Positions 25,801-34,771 of a DNA stretch of 64,000 bases are shown in pieces. A model generated the notes under the pieces. It saw nothing but the letters and a program-made list of their open reading frames with translations. It searched no databases and had not been told where the DNA came from. The stretch is from Chloroflexota bacterium (GTDB taxonomy: Bacteria > Chloroflexota > Anaerolineae > UBA4142 > SHND01): positions 1 through 64,000 of the forward strand of contig JAKOPZ010000117.1 of assembly GCA_029778615.1 (NCBI GenBank), read 5' to 3'. Made by a program: the position numbers and the translations under genes. Every line of letters begins with the position of its first letter. Within the stretch, counting starts at the first letter, position 1.

Positions 25801-25983
25801 CAGCGCCGCGCCGATTTCTTGCTTTGATTTGCCGCGCCAAACGCCCGCGCGCGGGGTCGTATGCGTCAGCAGATAGAGCAACAATTCTCGCGCGTCGAGG
25901 TATTTGAACTTGGGCGCGGGTTTGGCGTCGAGGGTCAAATGAAACGCGCCAAGCGCGGAAATCGAGAGCGTTGAGGATTTCAT
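22876..25983 (-). CDS. SARP/BTAD-NB-ARC-TPR transcriptional regulator
   Basis: 1035 residues. It starts with an OmpR-type winged-helix DNA-binding region (about 1-105), then a bacterial transcriptional activation domain (105-260), and an NB-ARC ATPase with Walker A GMGGIGKTS and Walker B VLVILDDVTDA (290-560). A region with many TPRs covers about 690-1020 (LNWGKACIDQGDYAEAEEHL and similar). Such STAND regulators sense a ligand through the TPRs and activate nearby genes; the downstream membrane protein gene is a candidate target. Two stretches are encoded by heptamer DNA repeats: one directly before the Walker A (SQQSTVASNQ, QSPVSSLQSPVSG) and one before the TPRs (NQKSEIKNQKS). Both keep the frame open, so the linkers tolerate repeat growth. 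Confidence 0.92.
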   Translation of the reverse strand: MKSSTLSISALGAFHLTLDAKPAPKFKYLDARELLLYLLTHTTPRAGVWRGKSKQEIGAALWGDVSGAQLNARFKARLNDVRRVLGAREWVVFEQEEYRFNFEGASHFDVREFELCCAHAETARRAENLDAERAALQQAVALYHGDFMQDYHTRRRQDFSGEREWHLVLREELQNKYRRALERLAHIELDAARFDFAIECLRKLVALDEYDDGAHKQLMLALARQGKRSQALRHYQNILKTRADVAPDAELAALFEKIKRNETLGDLDTGKQGNKGAAFLSAAEKIPPPFQVPADLPRFVGRVEQFEILKFVASQQSTVASNQASVIRDQSPVSSLQSPVSGLCLVGMGGIGKTSLAIHAAYRLREQFPDGVLWGNLRESEPLAILASWERAYGCDFSGLPDLNARAASFRSLMHDKRVLVILDDVTDAADARPLLLNGAQTRTIFTTRSADIAAALDAFVIEMPVLHAEESADLLTRILGNARVAGQETFANEICTLLGNLPLALDITAHRLVSRPTWTLREMVERLRAQMRRLDELQLADRAVRATFALSWDALNEAQKIVLAHVGVFDARSFTADALAYVVEVDTLSARDILDALVALSLVSLESHTRYRQHPLLADFSQERLRERVTGDGENQKSEIKNQKSYARLCEYYLSFATTNRKNYLALEDEWDNLNVGIEIAHAQEMWQAVIDYGDVLTDAWFARGRFTDARKNYPYVMRGARELEEQDPYINASLNWGKACIDQGDYAEAEEHLQHGLQTSREVNDEYNIANALFLLGRVSVERSEYDAAQKFLEESQEIRERIGDRAGVAETLYMQGRIKSLLNDFDAAIEPYIRALQIQETLPVGRPLIITLRWLAMNEGRRSNFGAADEYSKRALSLSEQTNDVGELAATYYGMAFLFKSQAKYNLARDYAEKSLQSLRKIGDRKIQAHIHFLLSDLAAILGENDNALSEIERCLGIYYALGDTRTIAAALLDKGDILHKLGRSEEACSAWSEGFTLAKGTANPYLDVLRTRIASNCDNRLNLQKRIETPP
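24046..24108. repeat. Coding heptamer array (9 x 7 bp)
   Basis: GGATTTC, TGATTTT, TGATTTC, TGATTTT, TGATTTT, then CCCGTCA-like units. It lies inside the SARP/NB-ARC gene and encodes NQKSEIKNQKS and neighbouring residues. Confidence 0.8.
24953..25050. repeat. Coding heptamer array (14 x 7 bp)
   Basis: Fourteen units, TGGAGAC and TGTTGAC types, without interruption. It lies inside the SARP/NB-ARC gene just before the P-loop. The 7-bp period, being coprime to three, gives a 7-residue protein repeat, seen as QSPVSSL-QSPVSGL. Confidence 0.88.
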
Positions 25984-26061
25984 TGCGCGAAATTATATCG
26001 GTTTTGGGCGCGCGTGAATAGGGGGATTGCGCGCGCGCCGCAATTCTGCTTTAATCCAAAC

Positions 26062-27819
26062 ATGTCCGAACTTTTCCGCCGCGCGCTTTTGCCTTCGCTC
26101 GAAATGCTCTTGTTCCTGCTCGTGTTTTACATGTCGCTCTTTTTCATGCCCGACATGCTCAACAGCGACGGCGATTTGGGGCGCCACCTCACCGTCGGCA
26201 ATTACATTCTGGACACGCGCACCATTCCGACACAAGATGTTTTTTCGCATACACGCTACGGTGAACCGCTCGTCTTGCACGAATGGCTGAGCGAAGTGGT
26301 GTACGCGTTCGCGTATCGCGCGGCGGGTTTGAACGGCGTCGCGTGGCTCACCGCGCTGCTGCTCGCGATGATTTATTTCGTGCTCGCCATCGGATTGCGC
26401 GCGTTGGGCGTGAGCGCGCCGCTCGCGTTTCTCGCCGCGTTCGCCGCGTACTGGACGGGCATGATTCATCAACTCCCGCGTCCGCATCTTTTTACACTGT
26501 TGTGTTTTACGATTTTTATTTTGTGCATTGAAATGTATCGGCGGCGCGCATCGTACGGAACGAACGCCGTTTCGTCCCCGCCTTCGTTCCCATCCGGCGG
26601 CGCGGAACGTTACGGCGATGCGGAACGTTACCGCGACATGGAACGTTACCGCGACATGGAACGTTACCGCGACACGGAACGTTACCGCGACACGGAACGT
26701 TACAGCGAACGTTCCCTACCGACATCGTACGGAACGAACGCCGTTTCGTCCCCGCCCCGCGATGCGGAACGTTACGGCGATGCGGAACGTTACGGCGATG
26801 CGGAACGTTACGGCGAACGTTCCCTACGAATTTCGCGGTTGTTGCCTCTTGGGTTTCTCTTCCCCATTACCGTCCTTTGGGCAAATTTCAACGGCGCGTT
26901 TGTGTTGGGATTTTTTGTTTTGGGCTTGTACATCGTCGGCGCGCTATTGGAACGCGAACTGCGGGACGTGTTAATGTTCATCGGCGCGCTTGGCGTCGTT
27001 TTCGTCGCGTCGCTTGTCAATCCGTTCGGCATCGGTTTGGTGCAGCACGTTTTCGGATTCATGGGCAATCGTTTTTTGGTGGACAATACGGTGGAATATC
27101 TTTCGCCGAATTTTCACAACATCAGCGCCTGGCTCTTTGGCGCGTGGATTGTGTTTGCAATTCTGTTATTTGGGCGATTCACAACGCGCGTGCGCTGGAC
27201 GGCTCTCCTTTTGCTCGGCGCGTGGACCGCGTTCGGTCTGTATTCCGCGCGCAACATTGCCAATTATGCGGTGGTCGCCGCCATTGTAACGGCGCCGGTT
27301 GCGGAAATGTGGGTCGTGAACGCGTCCGCGTTTGTGCGTACACGACTGGAAAATCTGGATCGCGTCGCGCCGCGCGGCGCGGGTTGGGGGTGGGGCGTCG
27401 CGCTTGTCGCGCTGCTCATTTTTCTGCAAGCGCAAGGAATCCATCTTGACGCGCGCGACGAGGGGAATCAATTCACGAATCGCGCGTTTCCCGTGAGCGC
27501 GGTGGATTATTTGGAAAAAAATCCGCCGCCGGGCAATGTATTCAATGAATACACGTGGGGCGGTTATTTGGAATATCGTTTGTTTCCAAAACAACGCGTG
27601 TTCATTGACGGCGATAATGATTTTTTCGGCGAAGCGTTGGTGCGCGAATATTTGCAGGTGGTGAATGCGCGCGAAGGTTGGGAAAACATTTTGGAAAAAT
27701 ATAAAGTGCGCTGGGTGCTCGTGCCGCCCGAACGCGCGCTCGTCCAAGCTTTGGCGCGTTCGGAACATTGGCATCAGGTTTACGCGGACGCGTACGCGAG
27801 TGTGTGGGTAAAAGAATAA
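26062..27819 (+). CDS. Multi-pass membrane protein, GT-C-like, with expanded tandem repeats
   Basis: 585 residues from the ATG at 26062 (MSELFRRALLPSLEMLLFLL). About ten hydrophobic helices, with an early outside loop LNSDGDLGRHLTVGNYIL and a soluble C-terminal part (VFIDGDNDFFGEALVREYLQ). The overall plan resembles GT-C glycosyltransferases, but no diagnostic motif was found, so the role is unknown. Between the helices near residues 155 and 255 lies a repeat-encoded insert: two copies of SYGTNAVSSPP and nine hexapeptides of the type ERYRD(M/T) or ERYGDA. The insert is likely a recent expansion in a loop facing the cytoplasm. Divergent from the SARP regulator. Confidence 0.72.
   Translation: MSELFRRALLPSLEMLLFLLVFYMSLFFMPDMLNSDGDLGRHLTVGNYILDTRTIPTQDVFSHTRYGEPLVLHEWLSEVVYAFAYRAAGLNGVAWLTALLLAMIYFVLAIGLRALGVSAPLAFLAAFAAYWTGMIHQLPRPHLFTLLCFTIFILCIEMYRRRASYGTNAVSSPPSFPSGGAERYGDAERYRDMERYRDMERYRDTERYRDTERYSERSLPTSYGTNAVSSPPRDAERYGDAERYGDAERYGERSLRISRLLPLGFLFPITVLWANFNGAFVLGFFVLGLYIVGALLERELRDVLMFIGALGVVFVASLVNPFGIGLVQHVFGFMGNRFLVDNTVEYLSPNFHNISAWLFGAWIVFAILLFGRFTTRVRWTALLLLGAWTAFGLYSARNIANYAVVAAIVTAPVAEMWVVNASAFVRTRLENLDRVAPRGAGWGWGVALVALLIFLQAQGIHLDARDEGNQFTNRAFPVSAVDYLEKNPPPGNVFNEYTWGGYLEYRLFPKQRVFIDGDNDFFGEALVREYLQVVNAREGWENILEKYKVRWVLVPPERALVQALARSEHWHQVYADAYASVWVKE
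26551..26817. repeat. In-frame 18-bp tandem repeats with duplicated 32-bp flank
   Basis: Six 18-bp units at 26602-26709 and three at 26764-26817, each containing GGAACGTTAC. A 32-bp segment starting TCGTACGGAACGAACG is present at 26551 and again at 26725. All units are whole codons, so the membrane protein frame is kept. Confidence 0.9.
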
Positions 27820-27885
27820 ATACATTTTGCGAATTCTGTAGTAGAATGATTTTGTTAAGAAAATTTAACACGTGAGTGTGGCGCA

Positions 27886-28869
27886 TTGTCCTATTTATTT
27901 TTTCTGTTTGTCGCGTTGATGTTGGTGTATGCGTTTGTCATTGGCTTTAACAATTCGGGAACGTTGGTCGCCGCGCCCATTTCGACGCGTTCGCTCACCC
28001 CGCGCACTGCAATTGCGCTCGCCGTCATTTTTGAATTCATTGGTCCGTTCCTCTTTGGTTCCGCCATTGCCGCGACCATCGGACGCGATTTTATTGACGC
28101 CACCGCGATTGATTTGAACGTGCTGCTGGCGATGGTGGTTTCGCAAATTGTTTGGAATTTTGCCACGTGGTATTTGGGTTTTCCATCCAGTGCCACGCAC
28201 GCGTTGGTGGGCGGCTTGAGCGGCGCGGCGTTCGCGGCGGCGGGCTGGAACGTTTTTCTCGTCGGCGGCTTGTTACGCATTGTGCTCGGCTTGCTGCTCG
28301 CGCCGGTGCTCGGTTTCGTCGGTGGCTACGCGGGGATGAAACTGTTGTTGTGGCTCGTGCGCAACGCGACGCCGCGCGTGAACGTGGTGTTTCAAAACGG
28401 ACATTATTTCACCACTGCCGCGCTGGCGATGAGTCACGGTACCAACAACGGTCAGCAAAGCATGGGCGTCATTACACTCGGTCTCGTACTGTTGGGCATC
28501 CAGTCCACATTCCAAGTGCCGACGTGGGTGATTGCGCTCGTGGCGGCGGCGTTGGCAATCGGCGTCGCAACCGGCGGTTATCGCATCATTCGCAAACTCG
28601 GCGGACAAATTTATCGCCTGCGCCCCATTCACGGGTTCAGTTCACAAGGTTCCTCTGCCCTCATCATTATTGTCACCGCGCTCCTCGGCTCGCCCGTTTC
28701 GACGACTCAGGTCATCAGCACTTCGATTATGGGTGTTGGCGCGGCGGAACGACTGCGCGGCGTGCGTTGGGGTGTGGCGGGAAATATCATGACCGCGTGG
28801 CTCGTGACGATTCCGGTGGTTTTTATTTTTTCGGCGCTGTTGTATCTGGTGCTCGCGCGCGTATTTTGA
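27886..28869 (+). CDS. pit: PiT-family inorganic phosphate transporter
   Basis: 327 residues with eight to ten membrane helices. Family signatures: GFNNSGT near residue 21, SHGTNNGQQSMG near 185, SPVSTTQVIST near 270. It moves phosphate (often as metal phosphate) into the cell using the proton or sodium gradient. The best start is TTG at 27886; no strong ribosome-binding site was seen. The DUF47 gene begins 4 bp after its stop codon, the usual pairing for PiT carriers. Confidence 0.93.
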   Translation: MSYLFFLFVALMLVYAFVIGFNNSGTLVAAPISTRSLTPRTAIALAVIFEFIGPFLFGSAIAATIGRDFIDATAIDLNVLLAMVVSQIVWNFATWYLGFPSSATHALVGGLSGAAFAAAGWNVFLVGGLLRIVLGLLLAPVLGFVGGYAGMKLLLWLVRNATPRVNVVFQNGHYFTTAALAMSHGTNNGQQSMGVITLGLVLLGIQSTFQVPTWVIALVAAALAIGVATGGYRIIRKLGGQIYRLRPIHGFSSQGSSALIIIVTALLGSPVSTTQVISTSIMGVGAAERLRGVRWGVAGNIMTAWLVTIPVVFIFSALLYLVLARVF

Positions 28870-28872
28870 ACT

Positions 28873-29499
28873 ATGCGACTCTCGAATCCTTTTCGCTCCC
28901 GTCCCAACAATTTCTTGCAGCATCTCGCCGCGCAAGCGGACAAAACGCGCGAGGGCTTGGAAATGCTCGAAACGTTTTTCCAATCACATGACGCTAACGA
29001 CGCGCGGCGCGTGGAACAAATCGAAAAAGAGGCGGACGAGCTGCGTCGTATTTTGATTGACGACCTCAATCGCGCGTTCGTCACGCCGATTGACCGCGAA
29101 GATTTGTTTGCGCTGTCGCGCACCATTGACGATGTGTTGGATTATGCGTACACCACCGTAGACGAAATCCAGCTGTTTAGTTTGGCGCCCACCGACCTGA
29201 TGCGCAAGATGGTGGCAATTTTGCGCGAAGCGGCGGAGGAACTGCATCTCGGCGTACTGCAACTGCGCGACCGTCCGCAGCTCGCGCTCACGCACGCAAC
29301 GCGCGCGAAAAAATTAGAGAACCGCGCGGAAGGGTTGTACCGCGAAGCGCTCGCAGAATTGTTTCAACAGCCGAAAACGCTCGACGACATTATGCTGATG
29401 CTCAAGCGCCGCGAAGTGTACCGCCATTTGTCGAACGCGGCGGACCGCGGCGACGAAGCCGCCAATATCATTTCCGATATCGTGGTCAAGATGACGTAA
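28873..29499 (+). CDS. DUF47 (PhoU-like) phosphate transport accessory protein
   Basis: 208 residues, all-helical, PhoU-like. Recognised by MRLSNPFRSRPNNFLQHLAA, IEKEADELRRILIDDLNRAF and the acidic RREVYRHLSNAADRGDEAAN near the C-terminus. DUF47 proteins are thought to bind metals and control the PiT carrier encoded directly upstream; the pair is very probably one transcript. Confidence 0.92.
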   Translation: MRLSNPFRSRPNNFLQHLAAQADKTREGLEMLETFFQSHDANDARRVEQIEKEADELRRILIDDLNRAFVTPIDREDLFALSRTIDDVLDYAYTTVDEIQLFSLAPTDLMRKMVAILREAAEELHLGVLQLRDRPQLALTHATRAKKLENRAEGLYREALAELFQQPKTLDDIMLMLKRREVYRHLSNAADRGDEAANIISDIVVKMT

Positions 29500-29501
29500 A
29501 C

Positions 29502-29942
29502 ATGGAATGGCAGCGCGACGAATACACCATCAGCACGGACCGCGCGCGGTTGGATATGGAACTCGTGGTGAGTTATTTGCAGAACGAGGCGTACTGGGCA
29601 AAAGGGCGCGCGCGTGAGGTGATTCTGCGTTCCATTGAGCATTCGGAAAATTTCGGAGTTTATCGTTCGGTTCCCAAAGGCGGAAGCGTTCAAGTGGGCT
29701 TGGCGCGCGTCGTCACCGATTACGCGACTTTTGCCTATGTGTGTGATGTGTTTATTGTGCCAACAGAACGCGGCAAGGGTTTGGGGAAATGGTTGATAGA
29801 GTGCATGTTGGCGCATCCGGGGCTGCAAGGATTACGCTGGTGGTATTTGCGGACGCGTGACGCGCACGGCTTGTACAAACAATTCGGTTTTCGCGCGCTC
29901 CAAGAGCCGGAACGCAGCATGGAACGTCCGGGGAATTTGTAA
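29502..29942 (+). CDS. GNAT-family N-acetyltransferase
   Basis: 146 residues. The acetyl-CoA-binding core reads VCDVFIVPTERGKGLGKWLI (motif A: RGKGLG), and the end holds YKQFGFRALQEPERSMER, typical of small GNAT enzymes of the YjhQ/ElaA type. The acceptor substrate is unknown. It starts two bases after the DUF47 stop codon, so it is likely the last gene of the pit operon, and it is followed by a strong terminator. Confidence 0.9.
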   Translation: MEWQRDEYTISTDRARLDMELVVSYLQNEAYWAKGRAREVILRSIEHSENFGVYRSVPKGGSVQVGLARVVTDYATFAYVCDVFIVPTERGKGLGKWLIECMLAHPGLQGLRWWYLRTRDAHGLYKQFGFRALQEPERSMERPGNL

Positions 29943-29976
29943 TCCAAACGAATCGGCATCGCACGCGGTGGAAATG

Positions 29977-30020
29977 AAAAACGGAAGGGTTTGCATCAAG
30001 CGACCCTTCCGTTTTTTTTT
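29977..30020. terminator. Bidirectional terminator between GNAT and C25 peptidase genes
   Basis: ACGGAAGGGT (29981-29990) and ACCCTTCCGT (30003-30012) form a stem, with a T-run to 30020 on the plus strand and an A-run to 29977 that serves the minus strand. It lies between converging genes; the C25 stop codon touches it. Confidence 0.88.
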
Positions 30021-33000
30021 ATTGCACGCTAAACATCCACCATGCGCTCGGACGACAGCCGTATTCATTGCACGCTTTGATGCGCCAATAGTACGTGTGT
30101 CCGGATTCCAGTCTCGCCGTGCGAAAGAACGTTTCGGATTGAAGCGCGCTGTAGATGCGCGGACCATTTTTGGCGTCCGCGCGCACAATCACGCGGAAAT
30201 CGGTGGTACACGAATCTCCGCTCCATGTCAGACGGACTCGCTTTTTCGAAATTTCTTTGTCCTTGGGTGGTGTGAGCAGCAAAGCTTTGTCCGGCTTGTC
30301 CACACACAACGACGGCGCAGGTGTAAAGGTTGCCGTGAGCGTTGGTGTATTCGTCGGTGCGTCCATCGGCGTCTCGGAGGGCAATCCGGTTGGAGTACTC
30401 GTTGCCGTGTCGGATGGCAAATCGGTCGGAGTACTCGTTGCCGTGTCGGGTGGCAATGGAGTTGGTGTGCTCGTAAGCGTGTCGGTTGGCACTTGAATGA
30501 ACGGCGGCGTATTGGTCGCCGTGAACGTTGGCGTGTTCGAAGGCAGTGCCGTTGCCGTAAACGTTGGTGTGTTGGTTGGCGATGCGGTCGGAATCAACGT
30601 CGGCGTATTGCTCGGCGTCAGCGTTGGCGTGTTGGTTGGTGTCAAGGTCGGCGTGTGAGTTGGCGATGCTGTCGCGGTCAACGTCGGCGTACTCGAAGGC
30701 GTCACCGTCGGCGTATTGGTTGGCGTCGGCGATGGTGTAAATGTGCTCGTCGGCGTCGCGGTATTTGTTGGTGTATCGGTTGGCGTCCACGTCTTGAGCG
30801 GGTCCCACGTGCTCGTCGGCAGCGGTGTGTTGGACGGGGTGAATGTTGGCGTGTTGGTCGGCGTGTTCGTCGGTGATGGTGTAATGGTGTTGGTCGCTGT
30901 AGCAGTCGGCGTATCGGTCGGCGTGTTGGTCGCCGTCGCAGTCGCCGTTGCTGTCGCGGTCGGTGATGGTGTTATGGTGTTGGTTGCTGTCGCCGTTGGC
31001 GTATAGGTTGGCGTGTTGGTTGCCGTCGCAGTCGGCGTATTGGTTGGTGTGTTGGTGGACGTTGATGTTCGCGTCGGTGTCGAGGTGCGGCTCGGCGTGA
31101 ATGTTTGTGTCGGCGATGGAGTAATGGTCGGCGTGTTGGTTGCCGGTGGCTGCAATGCGTCGGGCAAATTCAAAAGCGTGCCGGGGTCACCCAACAAGTT
31201 GAATGTATCGAGCAAGTCCTTGTGCCCGCCGCCCGTTTGGGTATACAAATAAACTTTGCTCGCGACGGTAGCGAGCCCCACGCGCACTTTGCCGCTTTGC
31301 GTAATCGCTTCAAAAAATCCGCGGTCCAAATAATCATGTCCGCTCGCGACGCCCAAACCGGTTGGCGCAAAATCACCAATCGCGCCGCCCCCCGCTTGCC
31401 GCACCATCGCTTCACCGATGCTTGTTGATGCGCCAGCATGAAAGTATCCATCAAAACAAGTCATGGGCATCATGAACGGATAGCGCGGTTCGCCCGATGT
31501 GGGAATTAATGATGCGGCATCGGCAGACCTGAGAAAATTATTTGCGTAAGCGGTGACCGCGCCGTGTCCGACATAATTGACAATGAGTCGCCCGTCTTTG
31601 ATTCCATCCAAAACTGCGGTCCGCGCGGTGCCCGCATTGCTGTAGGTGGTGTACGGATAGGAACACCAGGGATAGCTCGCGGTATTTGTGCAAGGATTAT
31701 AGTAGATGCGTTCGAGATTGTTCGTCAGCGGAGCCGGCACATAGTACGGGTCACCCGCAACTTCTTCTGAAAAGCCAAAGAAATCACCCGCCGGGTCCAT
31801 CGTTCCATTCGACTCGTAGGTGTTATCGCTGATGAACATGACCTTTCTGCGCCATCCACCTGTCGTGGTGACGTTTTCATAATCAAGCAGTTTGGCGACC
31901 ATATTGTCCACGTCGGTTGCCGAAAGCGCGGGCAAGCGTCCAATCGCCATGCTCGGCAAATCACTGCCCGCGTCGAGCGTAACGAGACGGTGGTCACTGG
32001 CTGTCATCCCAATCCAGGGGTCAACGAGTTTCATATAAATGGGAATATAGGTTGGCTCGTTGTTGCCATTGTCAAAATTTCCATTGCCAACTAGCAGCAC
32101 ATACGAAGGCGCGGGCGATTGCCAATTGGCGTACGCATATTCCAGAAAATTGCGAATCGCCTCGGCGCTCTTCATTCCATAATTGAACTCGTCATAAATG
32201 TCTTCTACATCAATCATTTTGACGCGTCCCATCACGGCGCGTTGGGCGACCAACGGCTGCAAATTATTTTTCCATGCCCCATAGGTGATGATGATATAGT
32301 CCGCGCCATTGGAGGGGTCTGCCAAATTCGAGGGCGCATCTTGCACAACACTCATGGGTGTTTTGAACTGCGATGTGGCTAAGGCAACATATTCGTGCGA
32401 ACTATTGATTTGGTCACTAAAGATGCCGTCAAATGTTCCGCCATTTGCGGACGCACTGATATTCAATTTTGCAACATTCGTGGGGTCGGTAATGTCGTAT
32501 GCGACGAGATTGGAATTGGTGAATCCCTGAATCCGATACTGCCACGTTCCCGCATCGGAATATTTGAAGCGGAGCATGTCGCTTGATGCGATGAATTGAG
32601 CGGGGTAGTCGAGCTCCAAATAGTTGAGGAAAACCAAAATCCCAGTGCTGGGATAGGGTCGGTCTTGGATGCGAAACGTGTTTGTGCCACTGACAAGATT
32701 GTTAACGTTTGTAGATTCCAAGAGACTTGTACCTGAGAGCCAATCCTGCTGATTCACCTGCGTACCATTCGAGTATAATGTTGATTGTAAGTTGTAATAA
32801 GGATTTGCCTCAGCACCCGATTGAATGAATACACGCAATACGCCATTCATCGTTTCTGGAGCAAGATCAGTTAAGCTAGTTGTGACATCTGTATAACCAG
32901 TCGCGGTAAGATTTACAAACTTCCAGACCCAATGATCTGCGTCTTCAATGAACGGGGCATACGTAATATAGCCAGCGTTCTGTTCAATATGAAGAGTTTT

Positions 33001-34113
33001 GGTATAGCTGGATGGAGTTGTTCCTCCACTAATGTTCTGTATTGACATCCGTTTTCCATTGCTACCACCATAGGTCAACCAATATACGTTATAAGGAATT
33101 GTGTAGTCACTCGGTGCTTGTCCAAAGAACAAAAGATATTCTCCGTTCTCGCACTTCTTATTTCCATTTTCGACTATTTCAATTCCAACTTCGTTTCCTT
33201 GATACGCGAGCTTGAGCGTATCTAAATTCACACTGTTGGCATCGAACCCCTTGGCGATTAGGTCATCGCATGTTAGCTTATAGATTCCGTCTGCATTCAC
33301 CGAAATTTTAAAGGAGTTCACCGCACCCGCCGCGCGTTCGGTAGGTGAAATATTCGTCGTCCGACGTTGCGGCGTTCGCCATGCGCGACCCGAATCGTAA
33401 TTCGCCAACGATTGCTTTAGAATCGCTTCAAAGCCCCCTTCATTCACCACACTTCCGACCAGTTCTTGTTGCGCATTTGCGCCCAAACCGAAACTAATTT
33501 CCAGACGCATCTTTTTGTGGACGGTCAATTCGCGCGTCGCGGCATTGTATTGAAATGGATTCAACTGGACGCGAATATAACGCTGACTGCGCCACTGCGC
33601 GGGGGCAGTAGTTGAAACCCGTTCGGACGGATAAAGCGTGGCAGAAGCATAAGCAGCCGAGTCAGGAACATAGTCCAATCCCACAAATTGTGGAAGCTCT
33701 TCAGGAGAATTTTGAACAACGCGGGTTCGAGGGGAAGGCAGAACGGGATAGACAAGGGTTTCCTTGATAGCGTAGTCTTGCGTGATGTTTGCCTGGATCC
33801 GTGCGCGCTGCGGAATAGCGAGCAGTACGCCAAAGATAGGCAGCTGCGGTTTGCCAACTACATCTGTTTTGCCCGCACCTTGTGCCTCAAGTTCAAGAAA
33901 GGTCGCACCGTTAAATATGCGTTGACTCTTGTTCAAGGAAGGAGTGGTTAATTCCAAAACAATATGCTGTTCGGTAGATTCGACAACCTGTACTTGTCCA
34001 GAACTGCCATTCGGGGCGGCTTGTAACTGGATAGGCGTGCCAATACAAATGATGCACAAGGGAATCATCAAGAGAAAAATAATGCCGAGAACTTTCACTT
34101 CCGTTCCTTTCAT
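30019..34113 (-). CDS. Exported C25-family (gingipain-type) cysteine peptidase
   Basis: 1364 residues with a signal peptide ([20 protein letters not shown]). An N-terminal propeptide-like beta region (to about 270) is followed by binding domains and a caspase-fold C25 peptidase region (about 600-1000). The catalytic dyad is visible as His in NYVGHGA and Cys in [11 protein letters not shown]. After it come about 275 residues of Thr-Pro-rich repeats, then a fibronectin III-like domain ([30 protein letters not shown]). C25 enzymes cut after basic residues or mature surface proteins. The Thr-Pro stalk probably spans the cell wall. It lies 166 bp downstream of the PqqD-Tat-Cys gene on the same strand. 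Confidence 0.9.
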   Translation of the reverse strand: MKGTEVKVLGIIFLLMIPLCIICIGTPIQLQAAPNGSSGQVQVVESTEQHIVLELTTPSLNKSQRIFNGATFLELEAQGAGKTDVVGKPQLPIFGVLLAIPQRARIQANITQDYAIKETLVYPVLPSPRTRVVQNSPEELPQFVGLDYVPDSAAYASATLYPSERVSTTAPAQWRSQRYIRVQLNPFQYNAATRELTVHKKMRLEISFGLGANAQQELVGSVVNEGGFEAILKQSLANYDSGRAWRTPQRRTTNISPTERAAGAVNSFKISVNADGIYKLTCDDLIAKGFDANSVNLDTLKLAYQGNEVGIEIVENGNKKCENGEYLLFFGQAPSDYTIPYNVYWLTYGGSNGKRMSIQNISGGTTPSSYTKTLHIEQNAGYITYAPFIEDADHWVWKFVNLTATGYTDVTTSLTDLAPETMNGVLRVFIQSGAEANPYYNLQSTLYSNGTQVNQQDWLSGTSLLESTNVNNLVSGTNTFRIQDRPYPSTGILVFLNYLELDYPAQFIASSDMLRFKYSDAGTWQYRIQGFTNSNLVAYDITDPTNVAKLNISASANGGTFDGIFSDQINSSHEYVALATSQFKTPMSVVQDAPSNLADPSNGADYIIITYGAWKNNLQPLVAQRAVMGRVKMIDVEDIYDEFNYGMKSAEAIRNFLEYAYANWQSPAPSYVLLVGNGNFDNGNNEPTYIPIYMKLVDPWIGMTASDHRLVTLDAGSDLPSMAIGRLPALSATDVDNMVAKLLDYENVTTTGGWRRKVMFISDNTYESNGTMDPAGDFFGFSEEVAGDPYYVPAPLTNNLERIYYNPCTNTASYPWCSYPYTTYSNAGTARTAVLDGIKDGRLIVNYVGHGAVTAYANNFLRSADAASLIPTSGEPRYPFMMPMTCFDGYFHAGASTSIGEAMVRQAGGGAIGDFAPTGLGVASGHDYLDRGFFEAITQSGKVRVGLATVASKVYLYTQTGGGHKDLLDTFNLLGDPGTLLNLPDALQPPATNTPTITPSPTQTFTPSRTSTPTRTSTSTNTPTNTPTATATNTPTYTPTATATNTITPSPTATATATATATNTPTDTPTATATNTITPSPTNTPTNTPTFTPSNTPLPTSTWDPLKTWTPTDTPTNTATPTSTFTPSPTPTNTPTVTPSSTPTLTATASPTHTPTLTPTNTPTLTPSNTPTLIPTASPTNTPTFTATALPSNTPTFTATNTPPFIQVPTDTLTSTPTPLPPDTATSTPTDLPSDTATSTPTGLPSETPMDAPTNTPTLTATFTPAPSLCVDKPDKALLLTPPKDKEISKKRVRLTWSGDSCTTDFRVIVRADAKNGPRIYSALQSETFFRTARLESGHTYYWRIKACNEYGCRPSAWWMFSVQ
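30315..31145. repeat. Thr-Pro stalk-encoding low-complexity repeats
   Basis: Degenerate GTTGGCGTG/TTGGTCGGC-like units encode [14 protein letters not shown] and similar across about 275 codons of the C25 peptidase, between peptidase and C-terminal domain. The similar but shorter linker in the propeller gene at 17271-19049 suggests a common stalk design. Confidence 0.85.
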
Positions 34114-34174
34114 GGCGCTGTGCTGCTTTAAAGCTTGTCAAAATCGAAAAAGCCGCAACCTTATTACAAACTGC

Positions 34175-34220
34175 AACTCGACAGCAAGACCGCTCATATT
34201 GCAGCGACTCCTGTCGAGTT
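34175..34220. promoter_or_regulatory. 10-bp inverted repeat upstream of the C25 gene
   Basis: AACTCGACAG (34175-34184) and CTGTCGAGTT (34211-34220) are perfect inverted repeats with a 26-bp loop, between the PqqD-Tat-Cys gene and the C25 gene. No T-run follows on the minus strand, so it is more likely a regulatory or leader hairpin than a terminator. Confidence 0.5.
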
Positions 34221-34279
34221 AAGTATTACTGAAAATACCACAAGCTGTCTATAGAGCTTTTGCAATGAACCAGAAGTAC

Positions 34280-34771
34280 TTATGATGGCGGTTCACATAA
34301 ACTCGAAGCGTTACAGACGCAACCATCTTGGGATCCAACACACTGACCAAGTGTACAAGCCCCACCGCACGAAAGTGCCGCCATCGCGGGACTCGGCGCT
34401 GCCAACGCAATCACCACCGGTATCGCCACAGCCGCGCCGACGATTCCTGCTTTGACCAAAAAGTCGCGGCGGGTCATGTGATTGTATTGCGCGGGAACGA
34501 TGACGCTTTCTTGGAGCAAATGTTTCTTGTTTAGTTGTTCCAAAGCATACCACACCACACGCACGTCAACCATAGTACCTAATTCGCGCGACATTTTCTT
34601 GGCAATGTCCGAAACGCTCGTTTTCCCATCCGCAAATTTCCAAACCAGCGCGGCGGTGGGATTCAAACAGCTCGCCTGGTCGCGTTCAAGGTCATAAATC
34701 AAGATTTCGTCTTTTAATGGCTCGACAATCATTCGCTCGTGGCGGGCACTTGGGAAAATCAAAGCAGACAT
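34280..34771 (-). CDS. PqqD/RRE domain fused to Tat signal and six-Cys cyclotide-like tail
   Basis: 163 residues from the ATG at 34771, behind GGGGGAGGAC. Residues 1-90 are a PqqD-type domain (DEILIYDLERDQASCLNPTA; LVWKFADGKTSVSDIAKKM; ALEQLNKKHLL), the RiPP recognition fold. Next comes a twin-arginine signal, TRRDFLVKAG followed by GAAVAIPVVIALAAP and cleavage near AMA. The last 30 or so residues hold six cysteines spaced C-x3-C-x4-C-x6-C-x1-C-x5-C, the spacing of cyclotide or knottin cystine knots. The PqqD domain should stay in the cytoplasm and the Cys tail be exported. No radical-SAM, YcaO or disulfide enzyme gene is nearby. A C25 peptidase gene follows 166 bp downstream. The function is unknown. 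Confidence 0.82.
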   Translation of the reverse strand: MSALIFPSARHERMIVEPLKDEILIYDLERDQASCLNPTAALVWKFADGKTSVSDIAKKMSRELGTMVDVRVVWYALEQLNKKHLLQESVIVPAQYNHMTRRDFLVKAGIVGAAVAIPVVIALAAPSPAMAALSCGGACTLGQCVGSQDGCVCNASSLCEPPS

